DNA of 64,000 nt from Pollenia angustigena (taxonomy: Eukaryota; Arthropoda; Insecta; Diptera; Polleniidae). A model generated the notes under the pieces. That model had not been told where the DNA came from. It searched no databases and saw only the letters and a program-made list of their open reading frames with translations. Shown here piece after piece: positions 34,882 to 45,837 of the stretch. Both the position numbers and the translations under genes were made by a program. Within the stretch, counting starts at the first letter, position 1, and each line of letters begins with the position of its first letter. The stretch covers positions 110,631,802-110,695,801 of the forward strand of contig OV884058.1 in NCBI GenBank assembly GCA_930367215.1, written 5' to 3'.

Positions 34882-35524
34882 TTAATAAACATTCTTTTTT
34901 TAATAACACTTGTCAATGAAGCTCCAAATTGTTGTTTGGCTTTCGTGCACTTAGTTTTTAAAAGAGTCAATATCACTTTGGATATTTTAAAACTTTTCAC
35001 CTTTGCAATTTTTCTGTAAATTATTTCCTCTAGAGAATCGATCGAAGTATCTTGTTTAAAATATTAATTCATTGGACCACTTGTAGCCCCCTTTGATTTT
35101 AACTCTTGTGTTAATACCCGGGTACCATGGTACCCGCCTAGGTATATTTTCATGAAAAAAATGTATTAAGAGTTAAAATGGAGCATCTTCTTCAAGTACT
35201 ATGTTATAGTCACTGTGTAAGTGGTTAATTAGTGAAGTTGTTAAAAAAACAATTATGTCAATACATTTTTGGACACCTGTTACATCTAGCATTATTAGAT
35301 TTATCCTTCCTACAATATTTTTATGCCAAACTCATTCTAAAGAGAGAAACGCATAAACTATTTTGTTAAAAAACACGAGCGTGTTCTAGAAATCGAAATG
35401 GAGTGGATTTTAAATCGAGCAAATTTTAAAAACAACCCTGTAATGAAAGTTCATAACTATATTCCTTCAATTTTATCTACTTCGTTCCTTAAGTATCTAT
35501 TACACTGGTTTACAGCCAAAAAAA

Positions 35525-35900
35525 ACCAAGAACGCCACATGCCTAGATAAGTTAATTGGGACCGCCTGAACACGAAAAACGCTGTAATTTTTTTTCCTAG
35601 GCACCATTTTGTATATAACGGTACTTTTATGTTTTTTGGTGTATGGTCCCACTCAAACCCTTGTGGAGCCCAACCAAAAACTTTGATAAGAAATGGCTGA
35701 GTAATGGCACCTCAAATGAACGTAAAAAATAAGCAAATTTTGAACTTTGAGGTGCCATTACTCAGCCATTTCTTATCAAATAGGAATTCAATTACCTTTC
35801 CAACGATATGCCATTTATTTCGATCGGACTTTTTGGTTGGGCTCCACAAGGGTGTTCAGGAGGTCCCAATTAACTTATCTAGGCATGTGGCGTTCTTGGT
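35525..35900. repeat. 376-bp near-palindrome (foldback element)
   Basis: accaagaacgccacatgcct... and its reverse complement bound the element. Matching arm blocks follow in order: 35525-35572 with about 35853-35900; cccttgtggagcccaacc with ggttgggctccacaaggg; and a 35-bp inner arm around 35672-35706 with 35748-35782. The loop is only about 40 bp. The hairpin frames are open by chance and probably not coding. Confidence 0.85.
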
Positions 35901-36541
35901 ACTTTTCCAAACTTAAAATTTGTAAAGCCGTGTTATTTATGTAAGAACAACACTTAAAACCAAGAAAAACAACGGTCATTTTGTAAATAATTGAATTAAA
36001 ATTATCGTTCGATTTTAATTTCAATTCATTTCGATTTCTAGAACATACCCGATAAATTAAATAAAATTATTAAATTGTGTTGAAAAAATTTAGCAAAAAT
36101 ATAAGCAAAATTACTCACTAAACATGACTGTTTTTTTTAATTCCAACGGACACACATTTGGTTTGTTTATTCGACTTAAAACTTTAAAAAAATTATACAT
36201 CTAACATAAATACAGTAGAATCCCGATAATTCGTAATCGCAAGGAAACGGCCATTTCTTACGAATTATAGGGGTTTTCGATTTAGCGGGGTTTCGATTTA
36301 ACGGGGTTAAACAAAAAATAAATACGAATAAACGGGGTTTTTCAATTTATTTACTAAAACGATGCAAAAAACATAAAAATAAAATTGTTAAAAATAAAAT
36401 ATATAAAAACTATTCATCTAACAAGCTGATCTTAAGAAAAAAAATCCACACGCAAGCAAAAAAAACCCACGCAGAAATAAAATAGTGGTAAACAAAAAAT
36501 CTTTCTTTCTATGTTTTTGTTGTTTTTATTACGAATTATAA

Positions 36542-37649
36542 AGGCTCAGTTAGGCGAACGTTGCTGTACCCGTAATGTACCGCACCGTACTGTAAGCATG
36601 TGGTGCACTTATAGAACGTTTAAAAACGTGTCATATCCCTGCAAATAAAATTGGACCACCTGGTCCATTTTAATAAAATGGACTACTCCATGGACTGGTC
36701 CGATGTAATGCAAGCATGGACCATGTCATTGTTAAAAACTGTTTGTAGTGAGACGACATGTCTTCGTTTTTTAACGACATGCTTTCGTTTTTAAACGATT
36801 TCAAAACTAACCCTTTTGAGTGTACCATGGAGTAGTTTTAAAACTACTCCTTAGTGGTCCAAAGGTGGGTTATATGGTCCTCTCCTAGGACATCGTAATG
36901 TTAAATAGACCAGGTTTTTTCCATACGTTTGGGTTAGTTTTGGACTAGTCCTGGTCCCTTGTGGACTACTCTTTACACGCGTGTTTGGACTGGTCCTATT
37001 ATTTGCAGGGATGTTTTCGCATACATAAACAAAAAGCAATAGTATACATAAAACAAAACACACAGTGATGGGAATCAAAAATGTTCAAATGGTGACCGTT
37101 GTGCAGAAAAGGTACCACGTAATATAAATGGTATTAAAACAGTATTTTGTGTATGTAAAAAATGTTAATATTTATATTATTGATTTACAATAAATAAATT
37201 TGTATTTTAGCATACAAGATAAATTTTTAGCATACATATATAGTAAATGTGCATACACCAAACAAGGTTTTGATACCATTTAAAGTCTTTTATATGTTTC
37301 ACATTTCCATTGTATGTGCATTTGTTTACTTTAAACATCTAAACATATGTATATTTGGAAATATGTTGTATTGTAAGTTGTTTTTCCGCAATTCCATAAA
37401 TATACTGAAAAAAGTACAAAAAAAGAGAGCAAAATCACCCGCATTCAATGTAACATACAAGCCGCCCATCACTGTCTTACAAATGTCACGTAACAACGGC
37501 ATGAAATTCTATTTTATACAGATTGGTACGTTGCAACTACGGTACATTGCATTTCGGTAAGCTTATGTATTTGTTTTCATATAACAAAAAGCGAACAGCT
37601 GATGGATACAGTACAGATACGGTACAGCAACGTTCGCCTAACTGAGCCT
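36542..37649. mobile_element. MITE with TAA TSD (AGGCTCAGTTAGGCGAACG termini), copy 1
   Basis: A 1108-bp element, AGGCTCAGTTAGGCGAACG facing its reverse complement, flanked by TAA (36539-36541 and 37650-37652). Tandem 'gtaccg/gtacag' motifs follow each end. It is the same family as 62600-63356 but contains an extra 374-bp MITE (36637-37010). Confidence 0.85.
36637..37010. mobile_element. MITE (CCCTGCAAATAA termini) with empty-site evidence
   Basis: CCCTGCAAATAAAATTGGAC faces a reverse-complementary end, with AT on each side (36635-36636 and 37011-37012). The homologous point in the sister element (about 63247-63262, aaaacatatgacacg) lacks the insertion and has a single AT. A second copy lies at 63449-63844. 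Confidence 0.8.
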
Positions 37650-37999
37650 TAAGTGGTAGTTAGCAACCAATTACGATTTATAAGAGGTAAAGAAGATTAG
37701 CGAATTAGCGAGGGGACCAAAATGTATGGAAATTTTACGAATTAACGAGATTTTTTCAAGGGACCGACAGTTTATTACGAATTATCGGGAATTACGATTT
37801 ATCGGAGTACGAATTATCGGGATTTGGCTGTACTATATTTTATTGTTATTTGATTAATCGGTACAAATTAATCGACTGAACATCCTAGTATAGACTGATA
37901 CATTTTTGTAAATATCTAAAATTAACTTGTAGTGTAGGGTATGATATAGTCGGCCATGCCCCGACTTTACTTTTTTACTTATTTTATGATATTCGATTA

Positions 38000-38990
38000 A
38001 CAAAATATTTTCAAAATACTCATACTTAGAACACGTTCCAATGCATGAGTGTGAGTGTGTTGTCGTCCTTTTACTTTCCATTTCAGTCAATTTATTGTTG
38101 TATTGAATCCTGAATACCTTAAAATAGACTTCCAATGTTTCGTTCCTGTTTTCCTTCATTTTTTGTTTCTCTGTTCTGGCTACTTGAGGGTAAACTTTTG
38201 TTGTTGCTTCTACTGTTTTTGGAAATTCTGTGCGTAAGTTGGCCTGGCCTGATTGTAATACAAATGTTTTAAGCAAAAATTATTGATATTTTTGCTGTAG
38301 TATGTGTTGCTTTATTCTGTATGTGTAGTCAAAATACTAGAAAAAGTAGGGAAAAAATGAGGCTTTTATTTATGCCTTACAATGCCTGATTTTTTATGGC
38401 CACACCTTTCAGGGGTGAGTTTTTTTTTAGAGGATTTTTTGCTTTTCTAAAGTTTATCGTGTATTGGAGTGTGTGTGTGTTGTTTGTTGTGTACATTTAC
38501 TTTTGTTTGTTTAAAAACAAAACAAAAAGAACTGTTTTCTTGTGATTTTTTTAAAAATATTTTCCCTAATTTTGTTTTTAAATATATGATAATAAACGTT
38601 TAGTTTGGGAAATTTAGTATAAACGTATATGTTATTTGAGGCGCCCTATTTTTGGTATAATAAATAGGTTAACCAATACAAGTACGTTAAAAACTTTCAT
38701 ATTGTTTTTTATGAACTATAATCAAGTTGACACTGCTGGTTCACACACATCAAGTTTGACTCGTCAAGTCTTAAGCTTTTGGCAGATAGGGGCAAGAAGA
38801 TTAAAAAGAAGTATAGCGTTGGTCGCGCTCGTCAATTTTCCATTTGTTTTTGTATTTTTAATATACTAGATGCGTTAAGGTTTAAGTTTAAGAACAAGAA
38901 AATTGACGACACGAACTGGTTGCGTATGAACGTACACGCATATGCAAAAGAGTATTAAAGAAAATCTGTTCAACTTAATCTCATTGTTCT
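38000..38990. other. AT-rich stretch, no gene recognised
   Basis: Contains GT-rich simple sequence near 38465-38490. The 140-codon minus frame ending at 37854 runs into the hAT terminus and lacks motifs, so it is not annotated as a gene. Confidence 0.35.
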
Positions 38991-38999
38991 GTCCTAATC

Positions 39000-39775
39000 C
39001 TCATTCAGTTCTTATTTAGATTTAGTTCAGTTCTAGTTCGGTTCTAGTTCAGTTATAGTTCAATTTTAGTTCAGTTTTAGTTCAGTTCCAGTTCAGTTCT
39101 AGTTTAGTTCTAGTTCAGTTCTAGTACAGTTCAGTTCTAGCTCAGTTCTAGTTCAGTAATAGCTCAGTTCTAGTTCAGCTCTAGCTCAGTTATAGTTCAG
39201 TTCAGTTCTAGTTCAGTACTAGTTCAGTTCTAGTTCAGCTCTAGCTCAGTTATATTTCAGTTCAGTTCTAGTTCAGTAGTGAACTAGTTCACTTCCATGA
39301 TAGGCAATCCTTAGACTCTAGTTCAGTACTAGCTCAGTTCTAGTTCAGTTATAGCTCATTTATAGTTCAGTTTTAGTTCAATTCCAGTTAAGTTCTAGTT
39401 CAGTTCTAGTTCAGTACTAGTTTAATTCTAGTTCAGCGCTAGCTCAGTTATAGTTCAGTTCAGTTCTAGTTCAGTACTAGTTCAGTTCTAGTTCAGCGCT
39501 AGCTCAGTTATATTTCAGTTCAGTTCTAGTTCAGTAGTGAACTAGTTCAGTTCCATGGTACGCAATACTTAGACCCTAGTTTAGTTCTAGTTCAGTATTA
39601 GTTCAGTTCTAGTTTAGTTCTAGCTCACTTATAGTTCAGTTCTAGTTCAATTCCATTTCAGTTCTAGTTCAGTACTAGTTCAATTCTAGTTCAGCTCTAG
39701 CTCAGTTATAGTTTAGTTCAGTTCTAGTTAAGTAGCGGACTAGTTCAGTTCCATGATAGGCAATACTTAGACTTT
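39000..39775. repeat. Minisatellite (ctagttcagtt)n with higher-order structure
   Basis: About 780 bp of degenerate 11-12-bp units ctagttcagtt(c). A longer marker, 'gaactagttcacttccatga'-like followed by ggcaatccttagac, recurs near 39285, 39545 and 39740, so the array also has a coarser repeat of about 200-260 bp. A related reverse-complement-type tract is at 48255-48570. Confidence 0.9.
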
Positions 39776-40289
39776 TGTACAGAAAAAATTGTGTGCTATT
39801 TATTCTGAACATAAATGGTTTCAGCAAATTTTCCGAAAATGCCGTATTTATAAGTATGCTGCCAAAAGGGTTTATAGCAGTGATAACCAAGCCTCAAACT
39901 AAGAAAGCCCCGAACGCACGCACATTAAGATATTATGTGCTTGTGTGCGGTCGCAGAGACTTATGATAGTCTGATGTTTTGAAACGAACAAAGTTGTAAT
40001 ATACATGTGAATTGCCGACCGTGTCTGTGTGAAAAATACGATTATTGACTGGCTCGCGAGTCTATGGAGTGGTTATCACTGGTTTATAGTGAAGTTTAGT
40101 TATTTTCTGGGTGAAAAGTGCAAAACTGACTGCTTGCACGCTGTCGGTGCACTTTTTGCACACACGTGATTTTTGTATGGCCATTCTACCGGAAACTACC
40201 GGCAGAGCTTTTAAAATAAATATTTACGGCAGGTTGGGCTCTAATGTGTATTCTAAACCTTTGAGCAATTCTAAGCGGTTTTAGCCATA

Positions 40290-40613
40290 CTCGTCTGTTA
40301 AAATCACACTTACTTTCGATTTTTGTGTCAAATTATTTCTAGTTTTCCTAGCAGTTCACAATTGAAATCTAGCACAATCGGTTCCGCAACCAAAAAAAAA
40401 AAAAATATGTTTATGTAACTAAAATTGGTGGCGAAAAGCAATGTCATTAAGCTAAATTCGTTTTATAAGACTGGGAATCACACTGTCAACTTTCGTTGAA
40501 ACAGTCCATAATTTTACATAGGTCTTATATAAAGAGTACTCTAGGAGTGAATTCTAACTCTCGGTAGAGGGTATTAAAGATTCGGCAAGGCCGAAAATAT
40601 CACTTTTACTTGT
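40290..40613 (+). mobile_element. mini-me-like repeat copy
   Basis: Shares 'ctgttaaaatcacacttact', 'aattgaaatctagcacaatcggttc' and the end attcggcaaggccgaaaatatcac...cttgtt with the 54236-55420 element. The first part is diverged. Confidence 0.55.
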
Positions 40614-41224
40614 TGTTTGTATTACTGCTTTTTTTTTTGTCTCATTGTTTATTCGTCAAAGGTTGGGGTGATTTCATCATTTATTTAATTTCTTTTTTAT
40701 TCTATTCTATATTATTTTCGTTGCGAACATTATTATAAACATTCATATATATTAATTTTGTATCGTAAGCACATTTGAATTTTAAAGAAATCTCCTTTTA
40801 TGAAATATGTCAAAAACTTCAAAGAAACATAATTAAAAAAAAATCACTAAAAAAGATGAAAATTAAAAAAAATATTCACATGAATGAGTTTTAAATATTT
40901 TACCGGACTTTTTGATTTAATTTTTCAATGCGTCCTATTACAACGTATTTAACTATTTTTTAGGATTTTTCTTAAGCAAAAAAAAAAAAAAACCCAAAAA
41001 CAAAACGAAACGATAAACATCAAAAAATGCTAAAGATTTATGTTTGTACTTCTGTATTCAAAAACGATTATTTTATTCCACAAGCGTTTAATAAGTATGT
41101 AAATCTTGTATACAAATTTTGTTTTAGAATTGTACTTGGAACAGGTAAACAATTAAATATTGCTCTGAATTTCGATGTTTAAGGTGCACTTTTTAAATAT
41201 ACATAAATAATATTAAACCGGTCT

Positions 41225-42912
41225 TTATTCATTCTCCATTTCTAAGAAGTTTATCAGCATCATCATATAACTGTAGATAGCTTTAGTCAACTGTAAAGCC
41301 GTGCTCATAGCTAGCGGCATTACTTGACCAATAGTCAGTGTAAGCGGGGTTTGGGACTTTCGTAGCATCAACAGTATTAATTTCTGTTCAGCAATGGTGA
41401 GTTCATACCATAAACAGTTGCAGTAAATGATGTCCAGAACTTCATCATTCTAAAAAATAACACGAAATTTACAAAATAGATTTACAAACATTTTCGACAA
41501 CCATGTGTACTCACCGATATTTCCACCAAATGGCCTAGTCCACAATATGCATACAACATGATTGAGCTATAAATTAAATACGCAAAGGCAGCTGGCCAAC
41601 TTCTAATGACAATTGAGAAAAGGGTGCAACAAATGCTTATAACTGAAGTTAGAATTTGAACGAATATAACACCATAATAAACTTGTTCGACTTGTTGAAC
41701 GTATCTATGGGGGATGAGAAGAAGTAGAAGAATCACTGGTGTTACACAGAAAAACAAAAATTAATTTCAATTAAAAAATTTGTGCTATTAATTAAATTTG
41801 CACCAGTAAACAAATTTAATAGTATCAATTAAAAATTGTTTGAAATTAACAACATTTTCTGCAGTAATGTTTTAAATTGAGGCCCAGGCCCTCGATGTCC
41901 GTAAGAACATTTCTTTCGTATATTTGTATTGAAAACAAAAACAAATTTTAGCTTTTTATTATTGTTTTCAATCTAAATATGCGAAAAAAATGTTCTTGTC
42001 GACATCGAGGGCCTGGGGCTAAAACTTTTTTTTTTTTGATTAATGTTTTAATTAAAAAAATAATGAGTGAGATTTGTTTCTGTGTGTAGACTACTCACTT
42101 ATTATAATTCTGATGCCACTCCACAATTTCCTTTAGCAAGGGCATTGTCTCTTTTGGATCCCTTGACCTACGAATCACGATATTAAGTTTCTCACATTTT
42201 ACCTTTAAAATATCTTTCAATAGTGGTATATGAATGATAAAAATGAAAATGTACATGTCGCCAGCAAAGTTACCGAAACCACCCAAACACATGAGAAAAC
42301 TGTGAAAAACGACATGCATCGAATAGCCAGTATCAGTTGCTGGGTCTATACCCGGTAACAGAAATTGCATCACAAACAGTTTTTTACCATACAACGCACC
42401 ATATATTAAGGGATACGAAACAATGGTGACGACTGTTAACACGTAAATCCACAAGACGACTTTTAATATTTTCGTTGTCAAATCGGTTCTGTATCGCAGT
42501 ATCGGCAAATAGACCTTATCGCTTTGATATTCTTTGTAAATAGTGTCCAGATGTTGATACATGGCTATCATTATCCAACGTTGATAAATACCCAAAAGTA
42601 ATTTACTATACCCCTAAACAAAATTAAAAACTAACTTACGTCGAAATCTTAAATTGAAATTGTTCTTACCTGAACTGCACTTCCAGCTAAACTGAGGGAC
42701 TGCAACAATATCTTCCAATCACCATCCACCACCAAGCCAATGTAAATGGTATAAATTGTACAACAGAAATAGGCATTAATGGCAATGATGACAAACCAAG
42801 TATGGAAATTAACTTTGAAGTCAGCTTTCATTACATTGGCCCCACACAGAGCAGCCATTATCTGGGTAATTCGAACGATTCTATTGAAACGGTCGAAACA
42901 CGTTCTTGCCAT
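41225..42912 (-). CDS. Or67d: Odorant receptor, Or67d-like (four exons)
   Basis: An insect 7-transmembrane odorant receptor that would act with Orco in the dendrite of an olfactory neuron. Exons on the minus strand: 42670-42912, 42099-42613, 41515-41704, 41225-41449. Introns start GTAAG, GTGAGT and GTGAGT and end in AG, and phases join without a break, giving about 390 residues, the usual receptor length. ATG at 42910-42912 is preferred; the frame opens upstream but only with a GTG. Recognisable segments: CGANVMKADF near the start, YTIYIGLVVDGDWKILLQSL, GSAVQGYSKLL across the first junction, FLLPGIDPATDTGY, GGFGNFAGDMYIF, KDILKVKCEKLN, EWHQNYNKYVQQVE, YCGLGHLVEIS and CLWYELTIAEQKLILLML. From memory the best match is Drosophila Or67d, the cis-vaccenyl acetate receptor. 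Orthology versus a lineage duplicate is not settled. Intron 2 holds a MITE. AATAAA overlaps the stop codon. Confidence 0.88.
41745..42086. mobile_element. MITE in odorant receptor intron 2 (CACAGAAA termini, TA TSD)
   Basis: A 342-bp element beginning CACAGAAAAACAAAAATT and ending GTTTCTGTGTG, each flanked by TA (41743-41744 and 42087-42088). It fills almost all of the 394-bp intron; without it the intron would be about 50 bp. It belongs to the same group as the elements at 45018-47040 and 59699-61838. Confidence 0.75.
41879..42020. mobile_element. Nested foldback in the intronic MITE
   Basis: About 142 bp: ggcccaggccctcgatgtcc faces ggacatcgagggcctggggc (imperfect), with arms of about 45 bp containing gaacatttctttcg. 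Related 'aagggcctggg' ends occur near 6477 and 25815. Confidence 0.7.
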
Positions 42913-43310
42913 AACGTTCAAGTGTTGAATAAACACTTCTTTAAAGAAAACAAAGCTAATAACTGTCTTTAAAGATAATTAAATACACAGAAAGAAATAC
43001 TGCAATTTTTTTAACTCATTTTGTTATCAAATATTTTATAAATTTAGAATATAGTTTGGGTTTATATTAGCTCTGCTTCTTTTCTTTTTCGGTAAAGTTC
43101 GTGAAAAATGAGAACAAGCATAAATTTGTCTTATAAAGAAACAAAGTTACTCAAAAGTACGGGAGCAGAAAAAACACAATTTTAAGCACAACAAAAGTCA
43201 GTGTTTTAGCAGTCTTTATAAAACAATACAAGTTTGCGCCACTTTTGAAAAATTGTATGTTGTCTGTAGAAATAAACAATTTTTGCCAAAAAACTTTTAC
43301 AACAACTTAC

Positions 43311-43437
43311 ACTAGGCTAGCTGGTAGTGAGGTAAGTTACAGTGCCGGGGTTGCTGGTTCGATTCCCGCCAGAGACTCTGGTCTCCTGAAGACAAGCGTA
43401 GAGCTTTGCAGAATTAGTTTAAGTATAAAAAAATACT
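43311..43437 (+). mobile_element. tRNA-derived SINE, copy 1
   Basis: The tRNA-like head (43311-43382) has tagctggtagtgag in the A-box position and a perfect B box GGTTCGATTCC, ending in cccgccagagactctgg. The body 'acaagcgtagagctttgcag' leads to an A-rich end. It does not fold as an intact tRNA, so it is a SINE rather than a tRNA gene. Confidence 0.7.
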
Positions 43438-44051
43438 CATTTTTCAATATAAAATGTAATATTTAAGTACATTATTTTATTCCACAACACTTTTTCCAGA
43501 ATTTGGTTCATGAACTTTTTTTCTTTGCCTTATTTGTTTTGTTTTTGTGTTACAGCTGTTTGACAATTTGTACGAATAAAAAGTATGGGTTGTTTCGTGC
43601 AAGAAGAAGAAGAATTTTATTTTCTCAAAACCGCTCTCATTAACATAAATTTAAAGTACAGGAACGCTGTTCGTTCAAATTGGGATCCCGAGGGATCCCA
43701 AACAGAGCTACTAAGCAACATTAGCTTAACTGGAAGTTAAAAGGATCGGGCTAATACATTTACAGATCCTCTTTCAACAGTTTTTGTTTTCAGTTATTAG
43801 TAATATTTTTTTCAGATCTTCGCAGTCGATATTTTTTTTTTTTCTTTAACTTGTACCGGCTTAATCTAATTTTGAAGAAAAAAAAAAAAAAAAAACCGGC
43901 TTCTTTCATTGGCCGAAGTGGTAACCACCGGTTCTATACTAGAATTGAAATAGGAACAAAGTAGGACTAAACTACAGTCTTGCCAAAACTGGGTGACCAA
44001 AAATGGCTTAATTTACGGAACAAATGGCTAAAAACATTTTTAAATAAAAAC

Positions 44052-44193
44052 CTTTTTTTTTTTAATTCCCTATGCTAATCCCCGCGAAGCTTGACGCTTG
44101 TGTGCAGGAAAGAAACCAGAGTCTCTGGCGGGAATCGAACCTGCAACCCCAGGGTTGATAGACTAGCTCACTACTAGCTAGCCTACCGGGGCA
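44052..44193 (-). mobile_element. tRNA-derived SINE, copy 2
   Basis: Minus strand: tgccccggtaggctagctag, then ggttcgattcccgccagag, body acaagcgtcaagcttcgcgg, and an A tail (T run 44052-44063 on the plus strand). It is the most complete copy in the window. Confidence 0.75.
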
Positions 44194-44319
44194 CTCTAAG
44201 ATTCAAAAGCGAAACTGAAATAATTCATCAAAAATTTTTTTACATTTAAATTGTAAGTTGAGATCAATTTGTTACATACGAATAAACGTAAATTACTATC
44301 TTAGCATTTAAAACATTAA

Positions 44320-44592
44320 GGCCCTAATTATGTAAATCGCAACGCTACGCCAAAGAATAACATTGAAGGCAAAAACAAAGTCATAAATATTTTGTAATTT
44401 TGTTGTTGCTTTCTACAAAAATTCAATTGCCTTTTAAAATTTCAAACGCCTCATAACTTGTGCCGTTGAAAATTTTAAAACTACAGATGAATTTTTGTAG
44501 AAAGCACCAACAAAATTACAAAATATTTATGACTTTGTTTATGCTTTCAATGTTATTCTTTGGCGTTGCGTTACGATTTACATAATTAGGGC
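44320..44592. mobile_element. Foldback MITE, TTAA or TTA target
   Basis: GGCCCTAATTATGTAAATCG faces CGATTTACATAATTAGGGC; inverted repeats extend about 110 bp per side (caaagaataacattgaa, agtcataaatattttg). Flanked by TTAA on both sides (44316-44319, 44593-44596), so it could be piggyBac-like; a 3-bp TWA duplication is equally readable. Confidence 0.8.
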
Positions 44593-44828
44593 TTAAATCA
44601 TCGATAAATTCGATGTCGTTATTGTTCATCTCATAGGAGTTACTTATGCCCAATATTTTAAATATAAAATAAATAAATATATTAAAGATTTTAAAGGTAA
44701 ATCATAATCATGACAACAATAAAAAAAATAAGAAAGTATAGTCGGTCAAACCCGGCAATATGATACCCTACGCAATATTAGAAATAATCTCCAAAATTGC
44801 GACCTGGGGGCTAATTATGGGGATCGTG

Positions 44829-45015
44829 ATTGAATCCTTTTTGGATTCGAAAGCAATTTATTTTCACCCGATACTGAGCAAATCGAAATTATATTTTCAG
44901 TGTTGTGAAAACTAAAATAAATGCTTTACAACACTGAAAAAGTAATTTCGATTCGTTCAGTATCGACAGAAGGAATTTGAAATAAAATTGCATTCAAATC
45001 GAAAAAGTATTCGAT
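44829..45015. mobile_element. Small foldback MITE
   Basis: cgatactgagcaaatcgaaa and ttttcagtgttgt on the left face acaacactgaaaaagtaatt and tcgattcgttcagtatcg on the right; outer arms (gaatcctttttggattcg / cgaaaaagtattcga) match less well. About 190 bp. The exact ends are uncertain. Confidence 0.65.
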
Positions 45016-45837
45016 TACACAGAAAAAATTATTGGCAGTTTTTTTTTTCAATTAATAGAGAGTTTTGAATTTTAAAATAAATTTAATTACGTTCTTAATT
45101 GATTGAATTTAAAAAAAAATATTTTTTTTCAATTAAAATTTTACTTGATTTTAAGCTTAATTTTAATTATAAGTTTAATTGAATCAATCAACTCGGTTGT
45201 TTGAATTGAACACTTTGTTGCTTTCTCCTTGTTGCTTTCCTCCCTCATCAACAGTTTGCGAAAAATGTTACAAGTGCATCTTTATAAATTTATTGTCTTT
45301 GCCCTTACATGTACATACACACAAACATACATGTTTTTGTCATCAAAAAGAACGGTAAGCGTCTCGTGCAAAAAAAAAACTATCAACAAGTAAAAAATGA
45401 ACTGAAATTTGTTATAGACGAATTACAATTATGACCATTAACAATGTCAATAATGAGCATACATACATATGTATGTATATTATGCGTAAAATAAAAAATC
45501 GCCTTGTGGCTGACCACAGTGTTGACGGTGGTTATGGTCGCAATCGAAATTTGGTGTTTATTTTCTTTGTTTGTTAATTCTTGAATTATTTTGGCGCCAT
45601 TTGATGTTGTGCGTTTAAAGTGAATATGTGAAAAAAGTACAGCCAAATTACACAACAAAAACTGTTTTTTGTTTTCAATCTTGAATACCCTGAAGAATCA
45701 GAGTTATTCTACAATTTTATACAAAGTTGTATGTATGAAATTCCTCTGTCAAAAAAATCTTCCAAAATTTGTACAATTAAGCATGAGCTAGTACAATTCA
45801 ACAAATAAAACAAGTTATTTCTAAACCATATTTAAAT

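Larger units (their letters stand above)
36213..37830. mobile_element. pogo/Tigger-like MITE, TA TSD
   Basis: CAGTAGAATCCCGATAATTC at the left faces GAATTATCGGGATTTGGCTG at the right, each next to TA (36211-36212 and 37831-37832). The CAGT-type terminus with 'cgataattcgta' repeats is typical of pogo/Tigger elements. It is interrupted by 36542-37649. Confidence 0.75.
34384..37887. mobile_element. hAT-type element with 8-bp TSD, heavily interrupted
   Basis: TATGGTGTTCATTTAATC at the left and GAACATCCTA at the right, flanked by the exact 8-bp duplication gtatagac (34376-34383 and 37888-37895). Subterminal 'attaatcg' motifs occur at both ends. Inside are a MITE (34568-34881), a long palindrome (35525-35900) and the pogo-like nest 36213-37830. 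No transposase was recognised. Confidence 0.8.
33862..37977. mobile_element. Inverted-repeat element (agtaaagtc...cgactatatgata ends), host of a nest
   Basis: agtaaagtcataaaagcccg near 33866 and its imperfect reverse complement (tagtcggccatgccccgactttactt, 37950-37976) mark both ends. The hAT element 34384-37887 is inserted within. A related end occurs at 44733-44775. Such 'agtcggsccgactatatgatac' repeats are common in fly genomes; the class is uncertain. Confidence 0.6.

Noticed and set aside
35704..35944. Overlapping 70- and 65-codon frames
   Set aside because: They lie in the arm of a 376-bp palindrome and are open by chance.
37854..38276. 140-codon minus-strand frame
   Set aside because: It includes the hAT end and part of a noncoding repeat, and no motif was recognised.
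42913..42936. Earlier start for the odorant receptor
   Set aside because: The upstream in-frame start would be GTG. The ATG at 42910-42912 gives the usual receptor length and start.
43311..43382. Functional tRNA genes at 43311, 44120-44193 and 58107-58183
   Set aside because: Good B boxes, but no full cloverleaf with acceptor and anticodon stems; A-rich tails show SINEs.
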